A DNA stretch of 64,000 nucleotides from Cornus controversa (GCA_026545225.1 CM048846.1:85887270-85951269); one strand, 5' to 3'; counted from the first letter of the stretch, positions 44,058 to 54,617 are shown. The notes: generated by a model not told the origin, from the sequence alone. Numbers and translations: made by a program.

Positions 44058-44942
44058 TTATGAAACAAAGGGATGGCTTAAGAGCATGTCGGCAGACCAT
44101 CGCGACTTCGGATCATCGACCAAACACTTCTCCAAGAAGTCTTTCGCCTCTTCAGACAACCAACTTGGAATTTCCGGCAGTTTTTTTCCCCAACCAATGC
44201 GAAACAAAAGAGCACAAGGCTCGGTATGTGGCTCGCAATGCCATGGTGTTGTCCCCTTAATCAACTCCAACACAGTGCACCCAAGTGCCCAAATATCCGA
44301 ATGAGGCTGGTATTCTTGATGACGAACAGACTCAGGTGCCAAATACATAGCTGTGCCCCTCAACTTATCACTTCTTTTCTTTACAATCTTCATAGCAAGC
44401 CCAAAATCAGCAATCTTTGCGGTTTCTTCAACCCTTCTCAACCTCGGAATAATCAAACTCGAAGCCAAACAAGATGATGATAATGATGAAGTGTCCTCAC
44501 TAACAAGTAGGATATTATGGGGCTTTATGTCACAGTGCACGTAACCTTGTTTGTGAATATAACTGAGACCCATGAGCACATTCTTTGTATATCGTCTGAC
44601 TTCGAACTCCGGCAATCCTTTACCGGAACTCTTAATACGATCAGCCAAACTACCACCAGAGGCATACTCCAACATGATATTGTAGAGTTGAAGTCCATTC
44701 TCAGTAGAAACCTCGTCACCGAAACAGCGAAGAACGTATGGACAGCCTTCAAGTTGATGTAGAAGCTTTCTTTCCTTGTGAAGCGAACGTGACAAAGACA
44801 GTTGTGCAGATTTCACAGCCATCATAAAAGGAGGAGCAATCGAACTCCGATCTTCATCGTATGCCTCAGCCAATGAAACTACTCCAAAACTGCCTCTTCC
44901 CAGTTTTCTTCCTCGCGTCCACCATATAGTCTCTCTTTCCAT
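44058..44942 (-). CDS. MAPKKK-like protein kinase (MAPKKK17/18/20 type)
   Basis: A single-exon frame of 294 codons that is almost entirely kinase domain. The glycine loop GRGSFGVV is at residues 15-22, the catalytic Lys is K44 (MAVKS), the catalytic loop is HCDIKPHN (136-143), DFG is at 179-181 and APE at 202-204. LRGTAMYLAPE and DIWALGCTVLELIKGTTPW are typical of the plant MEKK-like clade of small ABA- and stress-linked MAPKKKs (Arabidopsis MAPKKK15-21), including Cys in place of Arg in HRD. A Ser-rich insert (about 151-165) separates the catalytic loop from DFG. The protein ends at HPFVS, right at the domain end, whereas relatives carry a regulatory tail. The frame stays open afterwards (see 43761-44057). 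It likely phosphorylates MAP kinase kinases, and start and domain limits are clear. Confidence 0.88.
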   Translation of the reverse strand: MERETIWWTRGRKLGRGSFGVVSLAEAYDEDRSSIAPPFMMAVKSAQLSLSRSLHKERKLLHQLEGCPYVLRCFGDEVSTENGLQLYNIMLEYASGGSLADRIKSSGKGLPEFEVRRYTKNVLMGLSYIHKQGYVHCDIKPHNILLVSEDTSSLSSSCLASSLIIPRLRRVEETAKIADFGLAMKIVKKRSDKLRGTAMYLAPESVRHQEYQPHSDIWALGCTVLELIKGTTPWHCEPHTEPCALLFRIGWGKKLPEIPSWLSEEAKDFLEKCLVDDPKSRWSADMLLSHPFVS

Positions 44943-44954
44943 CTCTCTAGCAAA

Positions 44955-45375
44955 ATTGTTTCTGTACGTACGTATAGTCTCAGTAGTTCTCTACCCTAAA
45001 TTACGTACGTATAGTCTCAGTAGTTCTCTACCCTAAATTGTTTCTGTACGTATAGTCTCAGTAGTAGTTCTCCACCCTATCATAACTCTTTTGTTGCTTA
45101 AAAAGGCGGTGATTGCCTTGCCCTACTTTCCTATTTTGCCCATCTTATCTTTTTTTTTTTCATTTAATCTCTCTTATTTCCTTCTGTAATCTCTCTAAAC
45201 CTACCTTACGCAACATTATTGTTAGGTTCATAAACTTGGTTTTACCATCTATATATTATAATTGGAATTTAAAAATACCGGTATATAATAAAAGACTTAT
45301 TAGTGTTTTACTTAGCTTAACTTGCAAGCCACATATCATTTTTGCTCCAACTTTGTTAACGGCTACTTGTTTCAA
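44955..45375 (-). promoter_or_regulatory. Kinase 5' flank with triplicated element, first copy
   Basis: A unit containing TACGTATAGTCTCAGTAG followed by TTCTCTACCCTAAATT occurs three times at about 44960-45075, directly upstream of the kinase ATG. The following stretch to 45375 (GCGGTGATTGCCT, then CCTACCTTACGCAA, then CAAGCCACATATCATTTTTG) is duplicated further upstream at 45520-45865. The tandem units lie in the promoter or leader region. No function is shown. Confidence 0.6.
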
Positions 45376-45519
45376 ATGATCATACTCTTGGGCCTACTGG
45401 GCTTTCTAGTTTTTTGGTCCTATATGGCCACTAACTAATCCTGGTTTTTTGAGGTAACCAGTTGTTGGATTGCTTTTGGGTGGCCTCTGGTCTTGTTATT
45501 GGCCTTTAGGTCCAATGGA

Positions 45520-45865
45520 AAATTGTTTCTGTAAGTACGTATAGTCTCAGTAGTTGTCTACCCTATCAATGTAACTCTTTAATTTGTTGCTTAAAAAAAT
45601 TGTTTATGTGAGATAGAAATAAAATTTATTAAAAAGGCGGTGATTGCCTATATAAGATTAAGATTGCCCTAGCAACTTTCCTATTTTGGCTCCCTTGTCT
45701 TTTTTTCATGTAATGTCTCTAAAACCTACCTTACGCAATGTTAGGTTCGTAAACTTGGTTTTACATCTAATAGCTTAACTTGCAAGCCACATATCATTTT
45801 TGCTTCAAGTTCTCTACATTGTTCTGGTTGCTTAGCCGTTGGCAACGGCTACTTGTTTCAAATTA
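45520..45865 (-). repeat. Second copy of the kinase 5' flank
   Basis: Direct repeat of about 44955-45375. It shares ACGTATAGTCTCAGTAG, AAGGCGGTGATTGCCT, CCTACCTTACGCAA, ATAAACTTGGTTTTAC-type sequence, CAAGCCACATATCATTTTTG and CGGCTACTTGTTTCAAAT, with several indels. Only one of the three tandem units is present. Confidence 0.65.
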
Positions 45866-45928
45866 GGCGGGCTGCTGCTAACACCAATTACCTCCCTCTT
45901 CATGGGAGATTAAATAGGTTGAATTACT

Positions 45929-45970
<42 letters not shown>

Positions 45971-47236
45971 TAATGCTACACATCATAAAATTATTTCATG
46001 ATTTTCTGTCATGAATGATGTGACATGTAACAATTTTATATTTAAAGGAATCCCACTAACAATAATCTTTATTTTTTATTATTATTTTTCATTATTCTAG
46101 GATATAAAATTAAATTGTGAGTTATTTTTGGTGAGATTCTCCCATACACAGAATTTCAATGGTATTATCACTTGTCACATAGATTCGAGTTAAAATTCGT
46201 AAAATAAAATCATGAAGTTTAACATTTTTCAAATTGAAATTTAATTTTAATCACTGTGTTCTTTGTGCTGTATGTGGTGTAAATGTTGGTGTTAATTTGG
46301 TATTTTGGTTATAAACGTCATTACGGATGTTTTGCTTGAATTTCTTCTGCACAAACTAAATGTACTGTCTATCTTCATTTTATCTTTTCTTTTCTTATTG
46401 GCCAAAAAGGGGTGGTTATTAAATGTAGGGTCTTATCTTTACTTTTTCCTGTTAACCAAAGAGGAAGGTTAGTTTGTAGCCTTAGATATATTGTTCCTTA
46501 GCCTGCTTATTTTGAATGTAGTGTCTTATCTTTACTTTTTGTAATTTTTTTTAGGTATTTTTTGACAAATTAAATTTCTTTTTTTGGTACTTTACGAAAA
46601 GAACTTTTTTTTTATAATTTTTTCTTTTTTGGGTAAATTTTTTCGACAAATTAAAGTTTTGTTTTTTGGTATTTTTTAGTAAATTAATCAATTTTTTATT
46701 TTTTATTTTTTTATTTGTGAGGGTATTTTTGTCATTTTAAGTTATTTTTTAATCCAAATAGGGACAAATTGTACTAATTTGTAAGTTGAAAGGTGTTTGT
46801 TGCACTCAAAAAAAGAAAAAGAGGATATTGTGCACCATTTTAAAACCAAAAGGGAGCTTATTACACTTTGGCCTTCTTATTTTGATCCATACTTTTGCTT
46901 AATTATATATCCAAGTTGGTTCCTTGCAGGTATGACCATTACACATCTCGATCGATATCACTCATTGCTTTCAGATTATCCTTTATCTAGTTGATTGGGC
47001 AGGTTTTGGAAAAATGGAGGAAAGTAGTCTAGGCTCTTCAACACCTAATTAATGCCACATTTGGATTGGATTCTCAACTTACAGCTGCTACTAATTCGAC
47101 CCCAAGTAAGCTAGGTTTGAATATTTGTACATGCATTTTTTGGTGAACCTTACAAATTAATTTGACTCGTGACTGGTCAGTCAATTTGTTCGTCTAGAGA
47201 GTTTAACCCATCATTCTTTTTGAGCACTCCGTCCTC
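45866..47236. other. AT-rich intergenic stretch
   Basis: Begins with a TA microsatellite at 45931-45965. The rest is T-rich, with diverged direct repeats around TTTTTTGACAAATTAAA (46555-46680). No gene is seen. Confidence 0.5.
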
Positions 47237-47244
47237 ATCTCTAA

Positions 47245-47645
47245 AGGGCTACAAATGAACCAAGTCAAGCCTATCTGTTCAAACTCGATTTGTTCGTTTG
47301 TGGGCTCAGCTCAAATTTGACTTCGGATCGTGACAAATTCAAAAAGCTGAGCTTGGACTTGGCTCATTTAATAACAAAAGTCGTTCAGGCTTGATTTAAG
47401 CTCGTGTTAAAAATCGTTGTGCCTCGTTCATGAGCTCATACAAGTCTATGTTCATGAACCTATATAAGCCTATATTCACTAACATATACGAGCTTACATG
47501 AGTGAGCCTAATATTGTTCAGGATAGGCTCTTTTACTAAACGAGCCTAGAAATCAAGATTGAGTTCGACTTGGTTACTTAAGGAATGAGCTTCAAACAAG
47601 TTAAGCATGAATTGTTCATGAACAACTCGATTCATTTGCAACCCT
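47245..47645. mobile_element. hAT-type MITE
   Basis: The left end AGGGCTACAAATGAA and the right end TTCATTTGCAACCCT are inverted repeats (13 of 15 positions). Flanks ATCTCTAA and ATCTTTGA form an imperfect 8-bp target duplication. The 401-bp body is non-coding and contains many CGAGCTT/GAGCTC-like motifs. It looks older than the element at 3617. Confidence 0.65.
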
Positions 47646-47656
47646 ATCTTTGAGGT

Positions 47657-47700
<44 letters not shown>
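47657..47700. repeat. (TA)n(GA)n compound microsatellite
   Basis: About 12 TA and 10 GA units directly adjoining the hAT MITE. Confidence 0.9.
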
Positions 47701-47701
<1 letters not shown>

Positions 47702-48524
47702 TTGTTTTCACATGCATGGCTAGCTGACTTTAAACAGCTCTATGATAGATGTCGGTTGGTTGCCTATCAATAATTTACTATGCGAAAAAAGAAGGTATGA
47801 AGTGATTCTTCAAACTCTTATCTATTTTTCACTTTTACTTTATGTTATAATTTTTTATGTTTATATTCAATATTTATGATACAGTAAATTAAAAACATCA
47901 TATAACCAATAAAGAAAAAAAATTAAAAGTTTAACAAATTTGTTAAATCTAATTTTTTTATTTTAAAAATATAAATTTATTTAGATTAATAGAAACTCTC
48001 TTAAGTTCTATTTATTTTTATTCTTTTCTTTAAGGTTATTTGTTAATTTTAAATTATTTAGATACATCAATATTTTTTTATATTTTTTAGATACTTTTCA
48101 ATACATTTTAGAGTTTCAGTATATTATTATTTTTTTATAATGCATTTTAATAATATAAATTTACCTTTTTTCTAATTTTATTCTCTTTTTAACTCTTTCC
48201 TAAATAATAATTTACCTTTTTTCTAATCATATTATGTTTCTAACTCTTACTATTATAATAATAATTTTGATCCTTTCAACACAAATTGTACAGTCCTTTT
48301 TTACAAAGAGTTTCAAATTATTTTTAATTTTTTATATATTAATTATTCCAATAAAAATATCAACTACTAATAAAATTTAATTTTTTTGAACACAAACATT
48401 TTTCTATGTTTTTTATTTTTATTTTTTTATGTGATATTGTTTAAAGAGAAAAAGTATATCTATATCTATATACTTGTCTTTTCTATACATTTTTTATCCA
48501 TAATAATATCTATCTCAATCTAAA
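47701..48524. other. Very AT-rich stretch left of the Helitron
   Basis: No gene. A segment at about 48325-48480 (ATTCCAATAAAAATATCAAC, then TTTAAAGAGAAAAAGTATAT) is repeated directly at about 48560-48725 inside the Helitron, so it is probably part of an earlier, related insertion. Confidence 0.45.
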
Positions 48525-49825
48525 TCTATACTATTATTAGAAGTACAGAGAAGTTCACATCATTTTTTATTTTTTATAATATTATTTATTCCAATAAATA
48601 TATCAACTACTAATAAATTTAATTCTAAATATAGCATTGACAAACATTTCTATATATATATATATATTATGTGATATTGTTTAAAGAGACAAAAAGTATA
48701 TCTATATCTATATACTATATTTCATATTCATAATAATGTCCATAGTATTATTAAGTAATTGTTCTATATACAATATTATTAAATCATTTCAAATTAGAGG
48801 ATCTCATGCGCGACTAGCATATTTTGAATTTCATAGCATATATTTATTTATTTATTATTTATAACGCATTTTTTAACTTATTCCCTAATTCTATTGTATT
48901 TCTAACTTTTCCTTAAATAGTAATTTATTTTTTCTTGTAATTCTATTCAATTTCAAACTCTTTCCTAAATAATTTTTTTTTCTTTCTAATTCAATGCTAT
49001 AGTTTCATAGCATTTATTTATTTATATTAGTTATTTCAAGTATTCCCAAATCAACATAAATACTAAGCATGCAAATTACTTTGAAATTTATGTATCAAAG
49101 CTTTTTTTTTTTTTCCTTTTTCTTCTTTTGGAGTCAAATATACAAATACATTTTTTCACGGTATATATCTACCTAATCTAATTTAATCTATTAATTTAAT
49201 CTAATCTCACCTCGTTATTTTTATTTTTATAATTTATATCCATTTTTTTCAATATTAAATAACTAATAAATATTAATTTTATATTATTTTACAACTAATA
49301 GACTCTCAAGAATTCTATTTGAATTAAATAGCTAATCTTTATTATTTTTTAAGCGAAGATAACAATCCTACCATTTTTTATTTCCTACATTAAATAACTA
49401 ATAAATGACTACTTTTATATCATTTTGTAACTAATATACTCTTAAAATTTTGATTTTAAGTAAACAACTAATATTTATTTATTTCTTCCTAAAGATAACA
49501 ATAATACGAGTTGTGTCTATCTCAAATTCCTATTTTATATTTTTTTAAACATTGTTATTAAAATTAATATATTTTAAAATTAATAATAATTAAAATTAAT
49601 AATTTATGGGTGTGTACATAAATATGAAGATTCATATCTTATATTAGCAAAGATATAGAATGATATACAAAGAAGTGTCTATATAAATGTCATATAATAC
49701 TTATTTTTGAACGGAATAAATCAATTTTTAATATTAATTTAATAAGCATTTTTGTTTAAATTCACTTTTTTATCAAAATATAAATTAACTTTTTTATCCA
49801 CGTGCGACACGCACTCTTTTACTAG
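48525..49825 (+). mobile_element. Non-autonomous Helitron
   Basis: The 5' terminus TCTATACTATTATTAGAAG follows an A. The 3' end has a small hairpin (GTGCG-ACA-CGCAC at 49802-49814), then TCTTTTACTAG and a T outside. These are the classic Helitron features: 5'-TC, subterminal hairpin, 3'-CTAG, insertion between A and T, and no terminal inverted repeats or target duplication. The 1301-bp body is extremely AT-rich and non-coding, without Rep/helicase. Confidence 0.72.
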
Positions 49826-50872
49826 TTTAAATAAATGCCAGGTTGGTGCTATTTACAACACCTACGCTTTTGTTAATGAACATGTAATGTCATTGCAATT
49901 TGGTCACAAAAGAACAGAGATTACAAAAGAAACTAAAAAAATGATAATGGAACTAATTGATTCAAGTTTGTCCCAGTATTGATTGCATGGCAATGCAATG
50001 CAGATACAGTAGAATGAAGTACCAAAATGCAAATACATAAAAAATGCAATGTTTTTTTCCCAACTTTATTTATTTATTTATTCTTATGAAAAACTATGCG
50101 TTACCATCTTTGTGCTAGCACAGCAAACCAATAGAAACACACTACTAAATCGTTGTGCTAGCACAGCGAACCAATAGAAACACACTACTAAAGCAAAGTC
50201 AATCGTTGTATCACAGAGAACCAAGAGAAATACACCACTAAAACAAAATGGTCTGACAAGGAGGAAAATTAAAAAAAAAAAAAAAAAAATTGGTATTTCC
50301 CATCACTGCAAAAATACAGTTCGAAAATAATAGAAGCCACAGCCCAATAAATCAGTGACCTGTTGTCCGATCCATAACATAAACACAAGTCCAAGTATCT
50401 GTTTAGATTATTTAGCACAACAAAATTGCTTTACACGTCCCACTAGAAGAAAATTTCAGCTGTCCGATTCTTTTCCAGCTGATAGTCTGATACAAATCAA
50501 CTAGTTCATCAATGCACTTGAAAACTGAAGCATCAAATATGGTTGAAAGATGATAATTGAGATGCACAAAGATAATATTGCAATAGATTGAGTATTTGAC
50601 TATTTCGTCCCTTCAATAAGTCTGAATTATCTCATTCAGGTCGAATGATCAACCATGAGAAAACTAACTTTGGAAGATATGCTATAATGTGCACGAATAT
50701 GAATTAGTCACTAACTTATTCTTGGAAACAAACATAATTAATATGTACAAACTTCTGACAAGGAAGAGGAATATACCAACCAGGCCAGATTTCACAATGA
50801 GGCAACAGAATCATCAATACTGTTTCAACTACACAGCTTCCCCGGACCCCTCGGAAGTGACAGTTCAACCCT
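49826..50872. other. 3' flank of the F-box gene and intergenic DNA
   Basis: Contains a three-unit tandem repeat (50111-50245), an A-rich run at 50270-50289 and the probable 3' UTR of the F-box gene. No other gene is seen. Confidence 0.5.
50111..50245. repeat. Three-copy tandem repeat of about 45-50 bp
   Basis: A unit containing GTGCTAGCACAGC-AACCAA then TAGAAACACACTACTAAA occurs twice almost identically. A third, diverged copy (CACAGAGAACCAAGAGAAAT) follows. Confidence 0.7.
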
Positions 50873-51628
50873 TTACTTCCAATCAAGAATGTCTAGTAGC
50901 CATAGTACCTCTTCCTTGGAGTTGGCTGCATCACAGAAATCTATTTCAATACCAAAAACATCAATGACCCCTTCACTACCATTGTCCATGAAGAGGAGAG
51001 AGATCCATGCCCGGATACCAGATACAAATGGGTGTTCAGGAGAGAAAACAAGGTAGTCATATGCAAGTGCCCTATAGGCAGTCCGGTCTATATAATCAAA
51101 TACTGATTTGTTGATTATGCAAGCAACTTTATTGGAATCCTTGCGTCCTACAAGCACGGAGACACTGACTGTCTGGCTCGGTGGAATGGTGAACCTTGGC
51201 TCCACAAGTAGCATCATTTTATATTCTTGGCCCTCCAGGTGGAACCTAAGCATGTCACTAACTCCAGGTGGTGGGAACTTGATCCCATTCTGGAGAGCAG
51301 GCCCCGGGACAACTTCTGAGAAGATTAAACTCTCTCCTGTCCAAATGTCAATGTAGAATTCCAAGTCGTTAAAGGACAGTCTTGGTGGAAGGAGGGGCCG
51401 ACGACGCTGGCGTTTATAGAAAGTTTGGAATAGCTTGTAGTAGGTTACAATGGGAGGGGATTGTCCCTTGCAGATTGAAGGCCATCTCTTGGCACACAAG
51501 CGTTTCCAAAAGTAATCGTCCTGGGCTATCTCTCGCCACTGCTTACATACCAGCATACATGCAGCGAGGTCAGTGCCTTCAAGTTGCTGGAATACATCCT
51601 TCAAAACATCTTCACATGAAATTATCAT
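50873..51628 (-). CDS. F-box protein resembling Arabidopsis At5g39250
   Basis: A single frame of 251 codons, the same length as the Arabidopsis relative (about 252). The F-box is at residues 6-48 (EDVLKDVFQQLEGTDLAACM, then CKQWREIAQDDYFWKRLC). The rest follows the At5g39250 pattern: PPRLSFNDLEFYIDIW, then VEPRFTIPPSQTVSVSVLV, IINKSVFDYIDR-AYRALA, ISGIRAWISLLFMD-type sequence, and a KEEVLWLLDILDWK end. F-box proteins bind SKP1/ASK adaptors and select substrates for SCF ubiquitin ligases. The substrate of this one is unknown. The ATG at 51628 gives the expected N-terminus. An RTE relic lies about 240 bp upstream. Confidence 0.9.
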   Translation of the reverse strand: MIISCEDVLKDVFQQLEGTDLAACMLVCKQWREIAQDDYFWKRLCAKRWPSICKGQSPPIVTYYKLFQTFYKRQRRRPLLPPRLSFNDLEFYIDIWTGESLIFSEVVPGPALQNGIKFPPPGVSDMLRFHLEGQEYKMMLLVEPRFTIPPSQTVSVSVLVGRKDSNKVACIINKSVFDYIDRTAYRALAYDYLVFSPEHPFVSGIRAWISLLFMDNGSEGVIDVFGIEIDFCDAANSKEEVLWLLDILDWK

Positions 51629-51867
51629 GTCAAGGATGAAAACTAGGGGAATAACAAAAACTTAACCACACTATTTACAAAAATGGAGATCTTTAAAGTG
51701 GTTGGCTCACGTCTATTCCCTGTGAAAAACACAAATGAGATTCAACTTCAGGATTTTATCTACATATCTATTTTTAAGATTGACAACATAACTCAAAATT
51801 CCTTCAAAGATATACCTATTAAAGACACCAAAACAGGGAAAGTTAAATTTACAAAAGTAAAGAGAAC

Positions 51868-52275
51868 AATCATCATAATCCTTATCTTAATCCCATATGA
51901 ATGGAGTCGGCCACATGTATTCTTTGTTTCTATTCTTTTCAATTATACGATATCTCACCTACTATATTAAACTTTTTAAAATCATTTCAAATAATTTCAT
52001 CTCACGTTAATTTTGTTCGCCCTCTCCATCCCTCTTTTTTTTTTTCAATGAGAAGCCCTCTCCGCCTCTTACCTTCTATGGAAACTAATCTTCCTTTGTC
52101 CTGGAGCATTTACAGGTCTTTGATGTATGTGTCCAAACTATATAAGTCGACTCTCCTTATTTTCTCACTGATGGGTGTCACTCCCAATTTTTCTCACTTC
52201 CATTAATAATCCTATCTCTTCAATTCATTCCAACCAACCATCCATCTTAACCTTCTCATTTCAGCTACATGAAGG
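51868..52275 (-). mobile_element. RTE-type LINE 3' end fragment
   Basis: CTTATCTTAATCCCATATGAA then TGGAGTCGGCCACATGTATT is the antisense of the plant RTE 3' terminus. Downstream blocks (CCATCTTAACCTTCTCATTTC, then AGCTACATG) correspond to the antisense of the MRMLRW region of ORF2. It is short and decayed, and belongs to the same family as the fragment in the EMSY-LIKE intron. Confidence 0.55.
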
Positions 52276-52292
52276 CATTGCTTTTGTTTCTT

Positions 52293-52690
52293 TCTTTTCT
52301 TTCTTCTTTTTTGAAATGTAAAATTTCATTAAAGAGCACATATAGGGGAGCGCAGCCCAAGAACAAAAAGCAAGATCAACAAGGTCTGCTATACAATCAA
52401 CGTATCCACATAATTCATTATATCCCTCACAGATTTACAATTCCATTCTTGTATCTGAAAAAATAAAGAACAGAGAACTTAAGCACCCGTGTCATAACCT
52501 CTACTACAAAGGACCGCTTCTTCTGCTCATGTCACAACCCCCACAATAAACAAAGGGGGGCTGCCCTCCAAGCATCTCGGATATGCCTCCTCACAGTACA
52601 CCCTCTCCAAGCCTCAAGCATGCTCTTCACTCCCAACAGCAGAATCTGCCAGCTTAATGTTGCTAATCCTGTTGATAATAGTGCTTGTAT
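52293..52690 (-). mobile_element. L1-type LINE 3' end
   Basis: On the minus strand a sequence ending in CTCTTTAATGAAATTTTACA followed by an A-rich tail (antisense at about 52293-52318) is typical of the 3' end of plant L1 elements. It includes a GCTGCGCTCCCCTATATGTG block. There are no intact domains. Confidence 0.45.
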
Positions 52691-52849
52691 TAATATATTT
52701 ATGTCAATGTAAAGAAAATGCTCTCCTTGCTATGTTGGTTATTTAACATTTGTTCATTACAACATGCGTTTATGTTATGAGCTACTCTAATTCTGTTTTG
52801 TTTTTTATTTGACCAATTGATGATATGAATAATTGGAATGCATATGCAG

Positions 52850-53118
52850 AAGTTCTATCATCATTCTTATTCTTTTAATAACTCCCAGGTTCCTAGGATA
52901 TTTGGGATTATGGCTTCCCTTGTAAAATCTAAAGGTACGAAAGATTTAATGGATTTGATGCCTTAATTATATTATTCTAACTGTTTAGAAGTTGCTTCTA
53001 ATTTTATCCAGTTAGCCCGTTGCCTTGGAAAAGCTAATCTTATTAATCAATTTCTCTTTGTAGATTGAAGCTCATCGGGAACTGATCTATAAACTCTACA
53101 ATCTTATGAATTCAAAGG
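52850..53118 (+). pseudogene. Dicer-like 2 (DCL2) gene fragment, two exons
   Basis: The first exon remnant encodes KFYHHSYSFNNSQ, directly followed by VPRIFGIMASLVKSKG (to 52934, donor GTACG). It corresponds to the helicase segment EFYH...VPRIFGMTASLxKSKG found in plant DCL2. The motif reads IMAS instead of MTAS. A second exon after an acceptor TTTGTAG at 53063 encodes RELIYKLYNLMNSK, matching the DCL2 segment I-ELE-LMNSKVYT. The splice phases do not join in frame, and no other part of the large protein (about 1400 residues) follows, so it is a broken fragment. Dicer-like 2 makes 22-nt siRNAs in antiviral defence. Confidence 0.6.
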
Positions 53119-53399
53119 TTGCTTTTTTATCTTGCGATTGATTTTATCCTTATACATGCCATCTTGACACAATGTTAATTCAAAGCTGGAGAAAAAATGG
53201 CTCATATAACATGGTATTTTTGGGCTACTTTATATAGGTTATCACTGCTAATATTTTTTCTGGGTCTGTATTTAAGCATTTTTTAGGTAGATGATTGTGT
53301 TTCTTGTACTTCAATGGTGGGTCTGTAATTTACATCTCCTAGGATTTTCAATCATTATTGTTGTTTTTGTATGACATGTGATTCTCTTTTGACCAAGTA

Positions 53400-54617
53400 T
53401 AGTATTTGGACTTTGTATTGTCTTAGATGATTTCACTTTACCTGAATATTTTACTGCTTCTGGTCTTATGTGGTCTCATTTTGGTAAATTTGAGTCATTT
53501 GAAGAGCATGTATAAATGCTTAGAGAAATTGGGGTACAACGGTGATAGCACGTCCTCATGCCTACTTAGTGTCATTATGCGTCACATAATACATGCGGCA
53601 AGCATTCTTCACATTAGCTGAACATTAGTATTAATACCATAAATAGTAGCTCTGCTTATATTTGACTAATGTCATAATGCGAGAGGAAGTCCCTCTTGAG
53701 TTTATGGAACAGTTCCCAATAGGCACAACTCAAGTAGCATTGTTACTCGTTGCGATTCTTCTTGTAGGGTGTCAGGTGTAACAATAAGCTCCAATAGGCC
53801 TCTAAAGATCTATTAAAATTGAAAATATATATATATCAAGAAAAATGAAAGTAACATCAAAATCATCATGAAAAACCTTTGCTTGTTTTTAGATTTGTGA
53901 TAAAATTCCTTCACCAAAACAAGATACAATCATTAATATGTTTGATTGTTGAAAGATAGAAAACAAAAAGTAAGAGAGGAAATGTGAACTAGATGAAGTA
54001 TGAAAATTAGTGAAGGATTTTCTACTCACGAATGATGTTTACCTCATTATTTTTGTACAAGGATGATGGTTACTAGTAGCATATTGTCATTTACCATTTT
54101 CATACTCTGTACAAAAATAATGAAAGTAAACATCATTATATCTTGTTTCGGTGAAGGAATTTTATCACAAATCTAAAAACAAACCAAAAGTTTTTCATGA
54201 TGATTTTAATGTTATTTTCGTTTGTTTTGATATATATGGCCCTATTGTTACGCTTTACATCCTGCAACAAGAACCGCAACAAGTAACAATGCTATTTGAG
54301 TTGTGTGTCTGTTGGAAACTGATCTATAAACTCGAGAGGTGACTACTTCTCACATTATGGCATTTGTCAAATATAAATAGAGCTATTACTTATGATATTC
54401 ATACTAATTTTCAGATAATGTGAAAAACGTTTGTCACATCTATTATATGGACGAACAATGACACCAAGTATACATGAGGACGTACTATCACCATTGTAAC
54501 TGAATTCCTCTATGCATGTATACATGCTCTTCAAATGACTCAAATTACCAAATGGATATTATGTAAAGTATCCAAATCAAATGAAATCATCCCAGCCAAT
54601 ACAAAGTCCAAATACTA
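53400..54617. repeat. 1.2-kb imperfect hairpin built from DCL2-related sequence
   Basis: The left arm (53400 to about 54060) and right arm (about 54108-54617) are reverse complements over some 500 bp at roughly 80% identity by eye. The ends are TAGTATTTGGACTTTGTATT and its complement AATACAAAGTCCAAATACTA. The loop is about 47 bases. The left arm carries one extra block of about 95 bp near the loop. Both arms contain the DCL2-like exon (KEFYHKSKNK, plus strand in the right arm, minus strand in the left). No target duplication is visible at the ends, so this looks like an inverted duplication rather than a transposon. Confidence 0.75.
54149..54341 (+). pseudogene. DCL2-like exon remnants in the right hairpin arm
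   Basis: VKEFYHKSKNKPK (from 54151) matches the DCL2 segment IMKEFYHK before VPRIFGMTAS. CWKLIYKLER (about 54310-54340) matches the later YWKKI-ELE segment. The FGMTAS exon between them is missing, and the linking sequence looks intronic. The mirrored left-arm copy lies at about 53700-53935 on the minus strand (KEFYHKSKNK; YWELFHKLKRD). Confidence 0.5.

Noticed and set aside
53427-53621. Plus-strand 64-codon frame in the left hairpin arm
   Set aside because: It reads the antisense of the DCL2-related arm. The recognisable peptide is on the minus strand there.
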